This document shows, piece after piece, positions 44,332 to 52,674 of a stretch of DNA of 64,000 nt. The position numbers were made by a program, and so were the translations under genes. Position 1 is the first letter of the stretch. Each line of letters opens with the position of its first letter. The notes beneath the pieces were generated by a model. The model saw only the letters and a list, made by a program, of their open reading frames with translations, was not told the origin of the DNA and ran no database searches. Source of the DNA: Niabella drilacis (GTDB lineage: Bacteria; Bacteroidota; Bacteroidia; Chitinophagales; Chitinophagaceae); contig NZ_FMZO01000001.1 in assembly GCF_900101395.1 (NCBI RefSeq), forward strand, positions 186,001 to 250,000. Direction: 5' to 3'.

Positions 44332-45762
44332 TTAAATACTATCGCGCAACAGGGGCATGCTCATACAATGAAAGCCGCCCCTGGCCCTCGAAAGTTCTGC
44401 CGACGGTATGGTAATAAAAGTATTGCGCATTTTTTGAGGATCTGTTGCGCCGCTTTCCAGCTGCGGCAGCAGCTCTTTAATGTCGATGATCCGGAACCCG
44501 GCCTTGCGAAAAGCCTCCAGGGTTTTATCGTTCCGGTCATAGCCTACAACCACACCGTCTTTCAGCGCCAGCAGGTTACAGCTGTCGGTCCACTGCTCCC
44601 GGAGGTCAAAAGGGAACTCATCATTGCCGGAATGAATGATGGTTACAGCTCCTTTTACGTTCAGATCCTTTTTACTGATGTCGGTCAGCAGGTCTTCCAG
44701 GCTGGCAAAGCGGACCGGCCGGGACGGGTCCTTCTTCCGGAACTGGATAATGGAAACGGCCATCTCCGGTTTATGGTCTTCAATGGCTCTCAGGATCACA
44801 TCGCTCATTTCTTTTTTTACCCTTTTTTTCGAAAAGGCGCCGAGCATAACCCAGGTGTCTTTTTTTACCTGGGTAAAGATCGTGTCGATGTGCATGTATT
44901 CCCGTTTCTGGGGGATCTGTACGAGGGTCACTTTTTCAACGATGTTCTTTTTAAAAAGAGTTGTGGCCACCTGGTGGGCTGCCGCCCTGCTGGTCCGTTC
45001 GCTGATCCCGATCACCACATGGTTGCTGCTTACAACCATTACATCCCCTCCCTCAAGGGTAACATTATATTCATCCGCATCTACCGGCAACAGGAAGTGA
45101 TAAGGGCTGTCGGAAAGCTCAATGATGTTGTTCCGGTAGTCCTTAAACAGCGGGTGATTGAAAAATATATATTTCATTAGCAATGCCTCCCGCAGCCGTG
45201 CTTTTTTGGCGGGTTTATTTAAAAGGATATGATCCCTGATAACAATGCCGATGTCCCGGGTAAAAATAAAGTTGGGAACGGGGGGAAACAGCATTTCGAG
45301 ATCATTACCGGTTCCGCTGATAAAGATCTTGGCCAGCTCCTCCGGTTTCTGGGTCAGCAGCAGTTCCTGGGTTAGGTAAGAACAGTTCTCGATGGCGCAA
45401 ACAGAGGCCACCAGCTTTTGTTTAATGGCAGCACTGCGGAGAATATCCGCCAGCAGCACCTGTATTTCGATCACGTTCTTTGAATGATGAAAACCCGCCC
45501 TTCCGGGCTTATAGAACTGGTAGTTGTTGCTGGGGTGGTCAACAGCCTCCAGGCGCCCTTTGATCACTGCCGGGTCCAGGAAGTATAAGAGCAGTTTTGT
45601 GTAATAATCGTATTCCTTCCGGCGAATGGTATCCAGGTGTACAATATCCTCAAAAAGCCAGTCCTGCGCTTTTGAGGGAATGACCTTCCCGATACCGCTA
45701 TCGGGGCTGTGCACCAACAGCTTTCTTAACAAGCCGATTTCCGAGGTTACGTTTATTTGCAT
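44332..45762 (-). CDS. arcA: Arginine deiminase family protein
   Basis: Probably hydrolyses arginine to citrulline and ammonia. 476 residues. The guanidine-group deiminase fold shows FTRDIGIVIRDHILL, EGGDVMVVS, HIDTIFTQ and the C-terminal catalytic Cys in GGFHCMSMPLLR. The ATG at 45762 (MQINVTSEIGLLRKLLVHSP) fits the family start and lies 34 nt after a -7 box. No ornithine carbamoyltransferase or carbamate kinase is adjacent, so this is not the classical ADI pathway. The partner is the CtlX-like gene. Confidence 0.9.
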   Translation of the reverse strand: MQINVTSEIGLLRKLLVHSPDSGIGKVIPSKAQDWLFEDIVHLDTIRRKEYDYYTKLLLYFLDPAVIKGRLEAVDHPSNNYQFYKPGRAGFHHSKNVIEIQVLLADILRSAAIKQKLVASVCAIENCSYLTQELLLTQKPEELAKIFISGTGNDLEMLFPPVPNFIFTRDIGIVIRDHILLNKPAKKARLREALLMKYIFFNHPLFKDYRNNIIELSDSPYHFLLPVDADEYNVTLEGGDVMVVSSNHVVIGISERTSRAAAHQVATTLFKKNIVEKVTLVQIPQKREYMHIDTIFTQVKKDTWVMLGAFSKKRVKKEMSDVILRAIEDHKPEMAVSIIQFRKKDPSRPVRFASLEDLLTDISKKDLNVKGAVTIIHSGNDEFPFDLREQWTDSCNLLALKDGVVVGYDRNDKTLEAFRKAGFRIIDIKELLPQLESGATDPQKMRNTFITIPSAELSRARGGFHCMSMPLLRDSI

Positions 45763-45796
45763 ATAGAGTCCATTAAAGGCGAATGCCTGGTATAAA

Positions 45797-45804
45797 CAAA
45801 AATA
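45797..45804 (-). promoter_or_regulatory. Putative -7 box of arcA operon
   Basis: On the minus strand TATTTTTG matches TAnnTTTG, 34 nt upstream of the arcA ATG. Confidence 0.5.
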
Positions 45805-45938
45805 AGGGAATGAATGTTTGCCGTCAAAGTTCTGTAATTTAATTAGCTTGCATCCGCAATGAAACGGGGAGGACGCATTTTCCGGGCAGGAGAATGCATC
45901 AATGTCGTTTCCGCCGTTTCCCGGGTGGTCCAAAAATC

Positions 45939-45972
45939 GCAGCAGGGCTGCAGGCAAACAAATATACGGATG
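45939..45972 (+). promoter_or_regulatory. Hairpin plus A-rich leader, copy B
   Basis: GCAGC-agg-GCTGC (45939-45951) followed by 18 nt ending ATATACGG and the ATG at 45970. Nearly the same as 2759-2792, with the same spacing. The upstream 80 nt of both loci also form in-frame reading frames that begin MKR and end NIRM, suggesting the shared region extends further. Confidence 0.5.
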
Positions 45973-46848
45973 AAAAAAGCGTTCTTACAATTACATATAG
46001 CGGTGTTACTGGCTGGGTTTACGGGCATTTTAGGAGAGTTGATTACGCTGAATGAAGGGCTATTGGTCTGGTACCGGCTGATGATCGCAGCGGTGACGCT
46101 TTGGGTATGGATGCGTATTACCGGAAAACTGCAGAAGTTGTCTTTTAAAGAAGCGCTTAAAATATCGGGCATAGGCTTTTTGTCGGCATTGCATTGGGTG
46201 TTTTTTTATGCCTCCATCAAGTATGGAAATGTGTCGATCGGGTTGGTCTGTCTTTCAGCCGTAGGCTTTTTTTCGGCGATCCTGGAGCCCCTGCTCAACC
46301 GGGTACCCATAAAAAAAACAGAGCTGATCCTGGGCCTTTGCTCCGTATTCGGGATTTACCTCATCTTTCATTTTGATGCGCAATATAAACTGGGGATCAT
46401 ACTGGGTTTTATCTCTTCCTTTTTTGCCGCTTTGTTCCCGATCCTGCTGAAGTTCTCGATGAAACGGGTCAATATGCAAACCGTGCTTACCTGGCAGATG
46501 ACCGGGGGATTTATTACCCTGTCGCTGGTAATGCCTTTCTATCTCCGGATGTTTCCTGTTGCAACCTTGCTGCCGTCCCTGAGCGATTTCCTGTGGCTGC
46601 TGGTATTGGCCTGGCTCTGTTCGGTAGTGGCATTCCAGTTCTCAATGAGCGCGCTGAAAAAGCTTTCGGCCTTTACCGTAAGCCTGTCGTACAACCTGGA
46701 ACCGTTGTACGGCATCCTGATGGCATTTATTATTCTTAAGGAGAACAAATCGCTGAATAACGGATTTTACCTCGGGTTTACTATTATCAGCCTTACGCTT
46801 ATCCTGCATGCGGTGATCTTAAAACGGAACAACCGGAAGGCGGCTTAG
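45970..46848 (+). CDS. EamA/DMT-family membrane transporter
   Basis: A 292-residue integral membrane protein with about ten hydrophobic helices in two EamA repeats (for example WVFFYASIKYGNVSIGLVCL in the first and VVAFQFSMSALKKLSAFTVS in the second). The family exports amino acids, nucleosides or other metabolites; the substrate is unknown. The start at 45970 puts the first helix at the N-terminus. It is divergent from arcA, so a link with arginine or citrulline export is possible but only positional. Confidence 0.87.
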   Translation: MKKAFLQLHIAVLLAGFTGILGELITLNEGLLVWYRLMIAAVTLWVWMRITGKLQKLSFKEALKISGIGFLSALHWVFFYASIKYGNVSIGLVCLSAVGFFSAILEPLLNRVPIKKTELILGLCSVFGIYLIFHFDAQYKLGIILGFISSFFAALFPILLKFSMKRVNMQTVLTWQMTGGFITLSLVMPFYLRMFPVATLLPSLSDFLWLLVLAWLCSVVAFQFSMSALKKLSAFTVSLSYNLEPLYGILMAFIILKENKSLNNGFYLGFTIISLTLILHAVILKRNNRKAA

Positions 46849-46862
46849 GGATTTGGGGGGTA

Positions 46863-46904
46863 GAGTGAGAAGTAGAAAGTGAGAAGTGGAGAGTGAAAGG
46901 TAGA
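46863..46904. repeat. Heptad array between EamA and ppk2 genes
   Basis: Six 7-nt units (GAGTGAG, AAGTAGA, AAGTGAG, AAGTGGA, GAGTGAA, AGGTAGA) starting 15 nt after the EamA stop. The words are purine-rich, unlike those in the ribosomal operon, but the period is the same. Confidence 0.75.
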
Positions 46905-46984
46905 GACATTTACACGTTTTCAAATGCTCAATTCAAAGGCAGCGCACAGTTGAACAAGAATTTAGTATCTTCAGTGATCAACTA

Positions 46985-47875
46985 ATGAATCCGCACATGA
47001 AACCTGTTTTAGCAGCGCAGTTTAAGACCGACAAAAATTTTAAGTTAAAAAATTATCCTTCCGATATTTCATCCCGCATAAAAGCAACCGATGCAAAGGA
47101 GCGCTTGAAAGAGGTACGGAAGGAGCTGGCTGCTTTCCAGGAAAAATTGTATGCACATAACCGGTACAGTGTTCTGGTTTGCCTGCAGGGAATGGATACG
47201 GCCGGTAAGGATAGCCTTATCCGCGAAGTGTTTGAAGCGTTTAACGTAAGAGGCGTAGTGGTCAGCAGCTTTAAAACGCCCTCTGCGCTTGAACTGCAGC
47301 ATGACTATCTCTGGCGTCATGCCATTGCATTACCGGAAAAAGGCAAGTTTGGCGTATTTAACCGGACCCATTATGAAAATGTATTGGTGACCCGGGTTCA
47401 TCCGGAATACCTGCTGAACGAAAAGATCCCTGGAATTGAAAATGTAAAGGACCTGCCCAAAGATTTCTGGGAAAAACGTTTTGGACAGATCAATCATTTC
47501 GAAGAACAGCTGGTGGAGAACGGAACCCTCCTGTTTAAATTTTTCCTCAATCTTAGCAAGAAAGAGCAAAAGTTCCGCTTGCTGCGAAGATTGGAGAAAG
47601 AAAAACACCAGTGGAAATTTTCTCCCGGCGACCTGGCGGAAAGGCAGTTATGGACCCGTTACATGGATTGTTATGAAGAAGCCATCCGGCATACAAGCCC
47701 CCCCAGGGCCCCCTGGTATGTGATCCCGGCGGATGATAAAGATATCTGCCGCTACCTGGTTGCTTCCATCCTCCTTGAGCAATTGACAACCTATAAGGAT
47801 ATTGCGTATCCCAAACCTGAAAAAGCTATAAAAGAGCATATCCGGCAATATAAACAGCAGCTGGAGCAGGAATAA
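46985..47875 (+). CDS. Polyphosphate kinase 2 family protein
   Basis: A PPK2-family polyphosphate:nucleotide phosphotransferase of 296 residues that moves phosphate between polyphosphate and nucleotides in the cytosol. The Walker A motif is GMDTAGKDSLIREVF, the lid-region Arg are present, and the Walker B-type region is GKFGVFNRTHYENVLVTRVH. The C-terminal half carries ERQLWTRYMDCYEEAI and PWYVIPADDK. Nucleotide preference (AMP or ADP; adenine or guanine) cannot be read from sequence alone. Confidence 0.93.
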   Translation: MNPHMKPVLAAQFKTDKNFKLKNYPSDISSRIKATDAKERLKEVRKELAAFQEKLYAHNRYSVLVCLQGMDTAGKDSLIREVFEAFNVRGVVVSSFKTPSALELQHDYLWRHAIALPEKGKFGVFNRTHYENVLVTRVHPEYLLNEKIPGIENVKDLPKDFWEKRFGQINHFEEQLVENGTLLFKFFLNLSKKEQKFRLLRRLEKEKHQWKFSPGDLAERQLWTRYMDCYEEAIRHTSPPRAPWYVIPADDKDICRYLVASILLEQLTTYKDIAYPKPEKAIKEHIRQYKQQLEQE

Positions 47876-47914
47876 AGAACTACAGGCGGCTTATATCCTA
47901 TTTGAATAGTAGAC

Positions 47915-47922
47915 TAAATTTG
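47915..47922 (+). promoter_or_regulatory. Putative -7 box of cytochrome c cluster
   Basis: TAAATTTG fits TAnnTTTG, about 90 nt before the ATG at 48012. The leader contains a short self-complementary stretch (TAACTTTAAGTTA). Confidence 0.5.
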
Positions 47923-48011
47923 CTATAACTTTAAGTTATGGGCTATTGGCTTTATTCATTACTGCATTTCTGCAGACAGACTTAGTTTTGTTGTATAAAA
48001 GATACAGCAGT

Positions 48012-49004
48012 ATGAAAGCTTTTTTGATACCGGCCCTTATATTTTTAATAATGATCGTTATAGTGCTTGCGGAAAACGGATGCACGGAGGAGGAGGCGCA
48101 TGATCAGCCTTTGCAAAAAGGAACTGCCGGTGCGGAAGCCGTGGCGCCTGCCTGGACGGGCTGGAACCATTACCAGATCCCCGATTATACAGCAGAGGGA
48201 AAACAGGTCCGGTACGGGTACGAACTGATCGCTAACACGGCACACTACCTGGGGCCGAAGGGGACCGTGGCTGCGCTCAGCAATGGCATGAACTGCCAGA
48301 ACTGTCACCTTAAAGGGGGGACCGTTCCTTTTGGAAATAACTTTGGAAAGGTGTTTGCCACCTATCCCCAATACCGGGCACGCAATAACGGGATCCAGGA
48401 TATCTACGCCCGGATCAACGATTGCTTCCAGCGAAGCCTTAACGGGCAAAAACTGGATACCGCATCTAAAGAGATGCAGGCTATCTATGCCTATCTCCGG
48501 TGGCTGGGTGATGGTGTGCCCAGGGGCAAAGCATTACCCGGAACCTCCATTATGAAACTGAAGTTTCTGGACAGGGCGGCGGACCCTACCAAAGGAAGGA
48601 GCGTGTACCAGGCCCGCTGCATAACCTGCCACGGAGAGGATGGCGCCGGTCAGCCGGATGCTGAAGGAACCGGTCATTTGTATCCGCCTTTATGGGGTGC
48701 CGGCAGTTTCAATGACGGGGCAGGACTATTCCGTTTACGCAGTATGGCCGGCTTTATAAAAAATAATATGCCGCTGGGCACTACCTACCGCAATCCCCAG
48801 CTTACGGATGAAGAGTGCTGGGATGTGGCAGCTTATATCGACAGCCAGCCGCGCCCGGCATTTGACCAGCATGAAGATTGGGCGCTGCTGGCGAAAAAGC
48901 CACTGGATGCGCCCTATGGGCCGTATATTGACAGTTTTTCTGAGCGGCAGCATAAATATGGCCCTTACGGCCCGATCGAGCTGGCACAGGCTGCATTAAA
49001 ATGA
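48012..49004 (+). CDS. TsdA-like dihaem cytochrome c
   Basis: A 330-residue exported cytochrome c with an N-terminal hydrophobic anchor or signal (MKAFLIPALIFLIMIVIVLA) and two haem sites, CQNCH near residue 95 and CITCH near residue 205. The context around the first haem (SNGMNCQNCHLKGG, then GNNFGKVFATYPQYRARN, NDCFQRSLNG) and around the second (KGRSVYQARCITCHGEDGAG, YPPLWGAGSFNDGAGLFR) matches the thiosulfate dehydrogenase TsdA group. Thiosulfate/tetrathionate conversion is therefore likely but not proven. The DsrE-like gene follows 43 nt later. Confidence 0.88.
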   Translation: MKAFLIPALIFLIMIVIVLAENGCTEEEAHDQPLQKGTAGAEAVAPAWTGWNHYQIPDYTAEGKQVRYGYELIANTAHYLGPKGTVAALSNGMNCQNCHLKGGTVPFGNNFGKVFATYPQYRARNNGIQDIYARINDCFQRSLNGQKLDTASKEMQAIYAYLRWLGDGVPRGKALPGTSIMKLKFLDRAADPTKGRSVYQARCITCHGEDGAGQPDAEGTGHLYPPLWGAGSFNDGAGLFRLRSMAGFIKNNMPLGTTYRNPQLTDEECWDVAAYIDSQPRPAFDQHEDWALLAKKPLDAPYGPYIDSFSERQHKYGPYGPIELAQAALK

Positions 49005-49047
49005 GTATTTTAGACGGGCATTTTTGTTTTCACTAAAAAAAAAGACA

Positions 49048-49512
49048 ATGAAACAGATGGTACTGGTTGTTGGGTGTTTGATGCTGAGCTGGGCCGCATC
49101 TGCCCAGCAACTGACAAAGAAAGAAGAAAAGAACAGGAGTTTTGCAGGTGCAGTGGCCCGGCAACAGCAATACCGGGTGATCTATCAAATGGATAGCGGG
49201 GATCCCAGGATCATCGAAAAAGTACTGCGCAACCTCAATAATGCATTAAATGATCCAAGACTGAAGGGGAAATTGCAGGCCGAGCTGGTTGCATTCAGTG
49301 GCGGTACAGATGCCTTCTTAAAGGAAAGTAAGTATAAGGACGCATTAAAACAGCTTGTAGACAAAGGTGTGATCGTGGCACAATGCGCCAATACCCTGAA
49401 AGAGCGGAAGATCGACCGGGAGCAGATCTATGACTTTATTGGCCTGGTACCAAGCGGCAATGGAGAGCTGATCCTGCGCCAGGCAGAGGGATGGTCGGTG
49501 ATCAAACCCTGA
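49048..49512 (+). CDS. Exported DsrE/DsrF-like sulfur-relay protein
   Basis: A 154-residue protein with a signal peptide (MKQMVLVVGCLMLSWAASAQ) and a DsrE-like fold: YRVIYQMDSGDPRIIEKVLR, ELVAFSGGTDAFLKE, and LVDKGVIVAQCANTLKERKI with a conserved-position Cys, then VPSGNGELILRQAEGWSVIK. DsrE-type proteins carry persulfide sulfur on such a Cys. Export to the periplasm and a TsdA-like neighbour suggest handling of periplasmic sulfur compounds. Confidence 0.85.
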   Translation: MKQMVLVVGCLMLSWAASAQQLTKKEEKNRSFAGAVARQQQYRVIYQMDSGDPRIIEKVLRNLNNALNDPRLKGKLQAELVAFSGGTDAFLKESKYKDALKQLVDKGVIVAQCANTLKERKIDREQIYDFIGLVPSGNGELILRQAEGWSVIKP

Positions 49513-49618
49513 TATGCCCGGAACAATCAGCTCTGAAGAACAACTACCGGGAAGCATATGAGCGCCCGGCCTGTATTGTAAAGAGCCGTACTGATATGAA
49601 GTAAAAAAAGAATCAGCA

Positions 49619-50530
49619 ATGAAAAGGAAATTCATGATCCTGGCCCTTTGCCAGGTATGTGCCGGTTTTGCAGCGGCACAGGAGCACCGTTTTGACCCTC
49701 CCTGGAACACACCCCCACAAAGCGCAGTAATGTTTACCGTGCCGGGTGTTAATAACACGCCCGACCTGTATGGTGATATTAATGACCCTCAGCTGGTGGT
49801 TTTTTTTGCAGGAAACCAGTTTATGTGTATCGATGAACTGCTGGGAGCATTTAAAAAAGCCTATCCGCGTTACACGCGCATATTTGCAGAAACCTTGCCA
49901 CCGGGGATCCTGGCAAAGCAAATAGAGGGCGGATCTTTGACCATGGGTAACCTGCGTATTACCCTGAGGCCGGATGTGTACACTGCCGGTAAAACCCGGA
50001 TAGATGCAATGGCCCGCCTGTTTACAGATACCGCGGCTTATGCCTACAATAAGCTGGCCATAATGGTGCAAAAAGGTAATCCCAGAGGGATCGGAGGATT
50101 AAAAGACCTCGGAAGAAAAGAGGTATTGGTAGCCATGCCTAATCCTCAATTTGAAGGTATCGGCAAAAGAATAGAAGCGGCCTATGTTAAAGCCGGGGGA
50201 GAGCCGCTTAAAAACAGGATCATGGATACAAAAGTAAAAGACAGCACAACGCTGCTTACCCAGATCCATCACCGCCAAACGCCGATGTGGGTATTGTATG
50301 GGAAAAGCGATGCAGGGCCTGTCTGGTATTCGGAGGCATATTACCAGGCAATGATCGGTCATCCGGTAGAACTGGTACCGATACCGGATCATGAAAACAT
50401 CCAGGCAACCTATATGGCAGGCCGGCTGAAAGCGGCACCGCATCCGCAGGCTGCGAAGGATTTTATGCGCTTCTTAAAAAGCGCCTCTGCAAAAGCCATT
50501 TATAAAAAATACGGATTTACCACACCCTGA
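49619..50530 (+). CDS. ModA-like periplasmic substrate-binding protein
   Basis: A 303-residue exported binding protein (signal peptide MKRKFMILALCQVCAGFAAA). The two-lobed type II binding fold is suggested by LVVFFAGNQFMCIDELLGAF, YAYNKLAIMVQKGNPRGIGG, LKDLGRKEVLVAMPNPQFEG and the C-terminal AAKDFMRFLKSASAKAIYKK plus YGFTTP. This is the layout of molybdate/tungstate-type binding proteins. No permease or ATPase gene follows; the transcript ends at a terminator. It may work as a stand-alone binder in the sulfur-redox cluster. Confidence 0.75.
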   Translation: MKRKFMILALCQVCAGFAAAQEHRFDPPWNTPPQSAVMFTVPGVNNTPDLYGDINDPQLVVFFAGNQFMCIDELLGAFKKAYPRYTRIFAETLPPGILAKQIEGGSLTMGNLRITLRPDVYTAGKTRIDAMARLFTDTAAYAYNKLAIMVQKGNPRGIGGLKDLGRKEVLVAMPNPQFEGIGKRIEAAYVKAGGEPLKNRIMDTKVKDSTTLLTQIHHRQTPMWVLYGKSDAGPVWYSEAYYQAMIGHPVELVPIPDHENIQATYMAGRLKAAPHPQAAKDFMRFLKSASAKAIYKKYGFTTP

Positions 50531-50562
50531 GCGATCGGCTGAGGGGTTGCACTCCATACAAT

Positions 50563-50599
50563 AAAAGCGGTCTTACTTCATTTGAAAGACCGCTTTTTT
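50563..50599 (+). terminator. Terminator after ModA-like gene
   Basis: A perfect 12-bp stem AAAAGCGGTCTT (50563-50574) with AAGACCGCTTTT (50586-50597), continuing into T-rich sequence. The next 248 nt to the glycoside hydrolase gene hold no gene and no clear -7 box. Confidence 0.9.
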
Positions 50600-50847
50600 A
50601 TTGGGAAACAGGTTGTTTTCAGGTAGGTACAGGACGGTTATATGGTGCAAGTTTTATTTATTCGTGCCCCCGCAGGATCAAAACGGAGTTTGCCATTACT
50701 GCGGGAGGCAGGACCCTTTTATATACAGCAATCAATTACTTTGACCGAGTTCACAACTGCGAAGTATTCTTCGGACGTTCATTAATCAATTGCTTATTTG
50801 AGTAGGAAGCGGTTTTGCCCGGATGTATAATGAAAAAAGAATAACAG

Positions 50848-52590
50848 GTGAAACGATCGTTTATTTGCTTTGCTTTTTTATGTGGCCTGGGGCTTTATTG
50901 CAGGGGCCAGGCTCTTAGTGGTATTGATGACCTGGGCAGGGTGTTGCCGCTGCATAACGCTGTTGGCAGCGTAAAGACAGGAAAACAGGTGGGCCTGTTT
51001 TATTTTTTGTGGCAGGGAGATGTGCATTCAAAAACGGCTGAGCGCGTTTGGGACCTGAGCGAAATCTATCTTAAAACCCCCGATGTTTTTCACGATTTTA
51101 ATCATCCCGGGTGGGGCGGTGGCGCCGGTGTGGCAGGAAGGTATTATTTCTGGGGCGAACCTGTTTACGGGTACTACAGAGGCGACGACTATTGGGTGCA
51201 CCTGAAAAATATACAATTGCTGACAGATGCCGGCGTGGATTTTTTAGTGATCGATGCTACGAATAAATTGATTTACCCAACCCAGTCAGACGCGCTCTTT
51301 AAAGCAATAGAAGCCGTTCGGATACAGGGCAAAAATCCTCCCAAGGTAGTGTATTACACTAACACCGCTTCCGGCGCAGCAATGCAGGATATCTTCGATA
51401 CTTATTATAGAGAAGGAGCGCCGCATCGCTATCCGGACTGTTGGTTTTATCTTAACGGGAAACCCTTGATAATAGGCTTGTCGGCCGAAGCAAAAGGAAA
51501 GAATTATGAGCAGTTTTTTACTTTCCGGGAGTCGCAATGGCCTAATGAAGCAAAAAAGGAAAACGGCTGGCCCTGGATCGAATTTCAACGTCCGCAACCC
51601 GTATACTATAATAAAAAAGGAGAGAAGGAGATCATCAACGTTTCCACTGCGCAACATCCCAACCTGGATGCTTCAATGGGCGGGTCTGCATTTTATGGCC
51701 GCTCCGGGAACTGGGGCCGTAGCTTCCGGAAAGGCTCTCCGGGCAACCCCGCAAAAGACCTGTTCTATGGGTATAATATCCAGGAACAGTGGGATTTTGC
51801 CATCGGACAGGATGTTCCGTTTGTATTTGTTACAGGATGGAATGAGTGGATCGCCGGTAAATGGCGCCGGCAATCGGGAGATAAGAATCAGGCATTGTTT
51901 GTGGACCAGGCCAGCCCTGAGTACAGCAGGGATATTGAGCCCTCATTAACAGCCGGGCTGCGGGATCACTATTATATGCAGCTGATCGGAAATATCCGCC
52001 GGTATAAAGGAACGTCTGCAACCTCGCCCATATTTCGAAAAGATGCGATCCGCAACTGGAACGACTGGAAGACGGTACCGGCAGCTTATGAAGATTACAC
52101 GGGTGATGTCATACACCGCTCACACCCGGGTGCGCAGACTGATCCTGCTGTTGTTTATACAAATACCACCGGCAGGAATGATTTAAAAACTGTTAAGGTT
52201 GTTACCGGGAAGGAACAGCTGTATTTTTATGCAAGCACTGTGGATACCTTAACGGCTGCCTCGGGAGACAACTGGATGACGCTCTGGCTCAATACAGACC
52301 AGTCCTACACTTCCGGCTGGTACGGGTATGATTACCGGGTCGTTGCCGGTAATCAATTGCAGCGGTTTATTGATGAAACCTGGCAAACGATTGCAACGGT
52401 AGCATTCACAATGCAGGGAAACCAGCTGATGATCGCAATACCTTATGCTTTTATAGGTGTGCCCGGGAAGGATGGCTTTTTAGAGCTTAAATGGTCGGAC
52501 AACATGCAGAAAGCAGATCCATTGGATTGGTATACCAATGGGGACGCTGCGCCGGGTGGCCGGATGAATCTGCTGCTGCACTTTAAGTAG
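50848..52590 (+). CDS. GH99/GH71-like secreted glycoside hydrolase
   Basis: A 580-residue exported protein (signal peptide after a GTG start: KRSFICFAFLCGLGLYCRGQ). Residues of about 40-380 form a TIM-barrel pattern like GH99/GH71-like and WbsX-type proteins: GLFYFLWQG, DAGVDFLVIDATNK, PDCWFYLNGKPLIIGLSAEA, PFVFVTGWNEWIAG. The last 150 or so residues are beta-rich and may bind carbohydrate (TLWLNTDQSYTSGWYGYDYR). It heads a three-gene run with GH106 and GH78 rhamnosidases. Substrate specificity is unknown. Confidence 0.75.
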   Translation: MKRSFICFAFLCGLGLYCRGQALSGIDDLGRVLPLHNAVGSVKTGKQVGLFYFLWQGDVHSKTAERVWDLSEIYLKTPDVFHDFNHPGWGGGAGVAGRYYFWGEPVYGYYRGDDYWVHLKNIQLLTDAGVDFLVIDATNKLIYPTQSDALFKAIEAVRIQGKNPPKVVYYTNTASGAAMQDIFDTYYREGAPHRYPDCWFYLNGKPLIIGLSAEAKGKNYEQFFTFRESQWPNEAKKENGWPWIEFQRPQPVYYNKKGEKEIINVSTAQHPNLDASMGGSAFYGRSGNWGRSFRKGSPGNPAKDLFYGYNIQEQWDFAIGQDVPFVFVTGWNEWIAGKWRRQSGDKNQALFVDQASPEYSRDIEPSLTAGLRDHYYMQLIGNIRRYKGTSATSPIFRKDAIRNWNDWKTVPAAYEDYTGDVIHRSHPGAQTDPAVVYTNTTGRNDLKTVKVVTGKEQLYFYASTVDTLTAASGDNWMTLWLNTDQSYTSGWYGYDYRVVAGNQLQRFIDETWQTIATVAFTMQGNQLMIAIPYAFIGVPGKDGFLELKWSDNMQKADPLDWYTNGDAAPGGRMNLLLHFK

Positions 52591-52634
52591 CCGTGTTTAC
52601 TTTATACAGGGTGGGGCAGGACGGTTGTCTGCCT

Positions 52635-52642
52635 TAAATTTG
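52635..52642 (+). promoter_or_regulatory. Putative -7 box of GH106 gene
   Basis: TAAATTTG lies 32 nt before the GH106 ATG at 52675, allowing transcription independent of the upstream hydrolase. An unusual GGAGGA lies at about 52661-52666, resembling a Shine-Dalgarno site, rare in this window. Confidence 0.45.
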
Positions 52643-52674
52643 ATTTATTTGTAAGAACCGGAGGAATATTAGTT

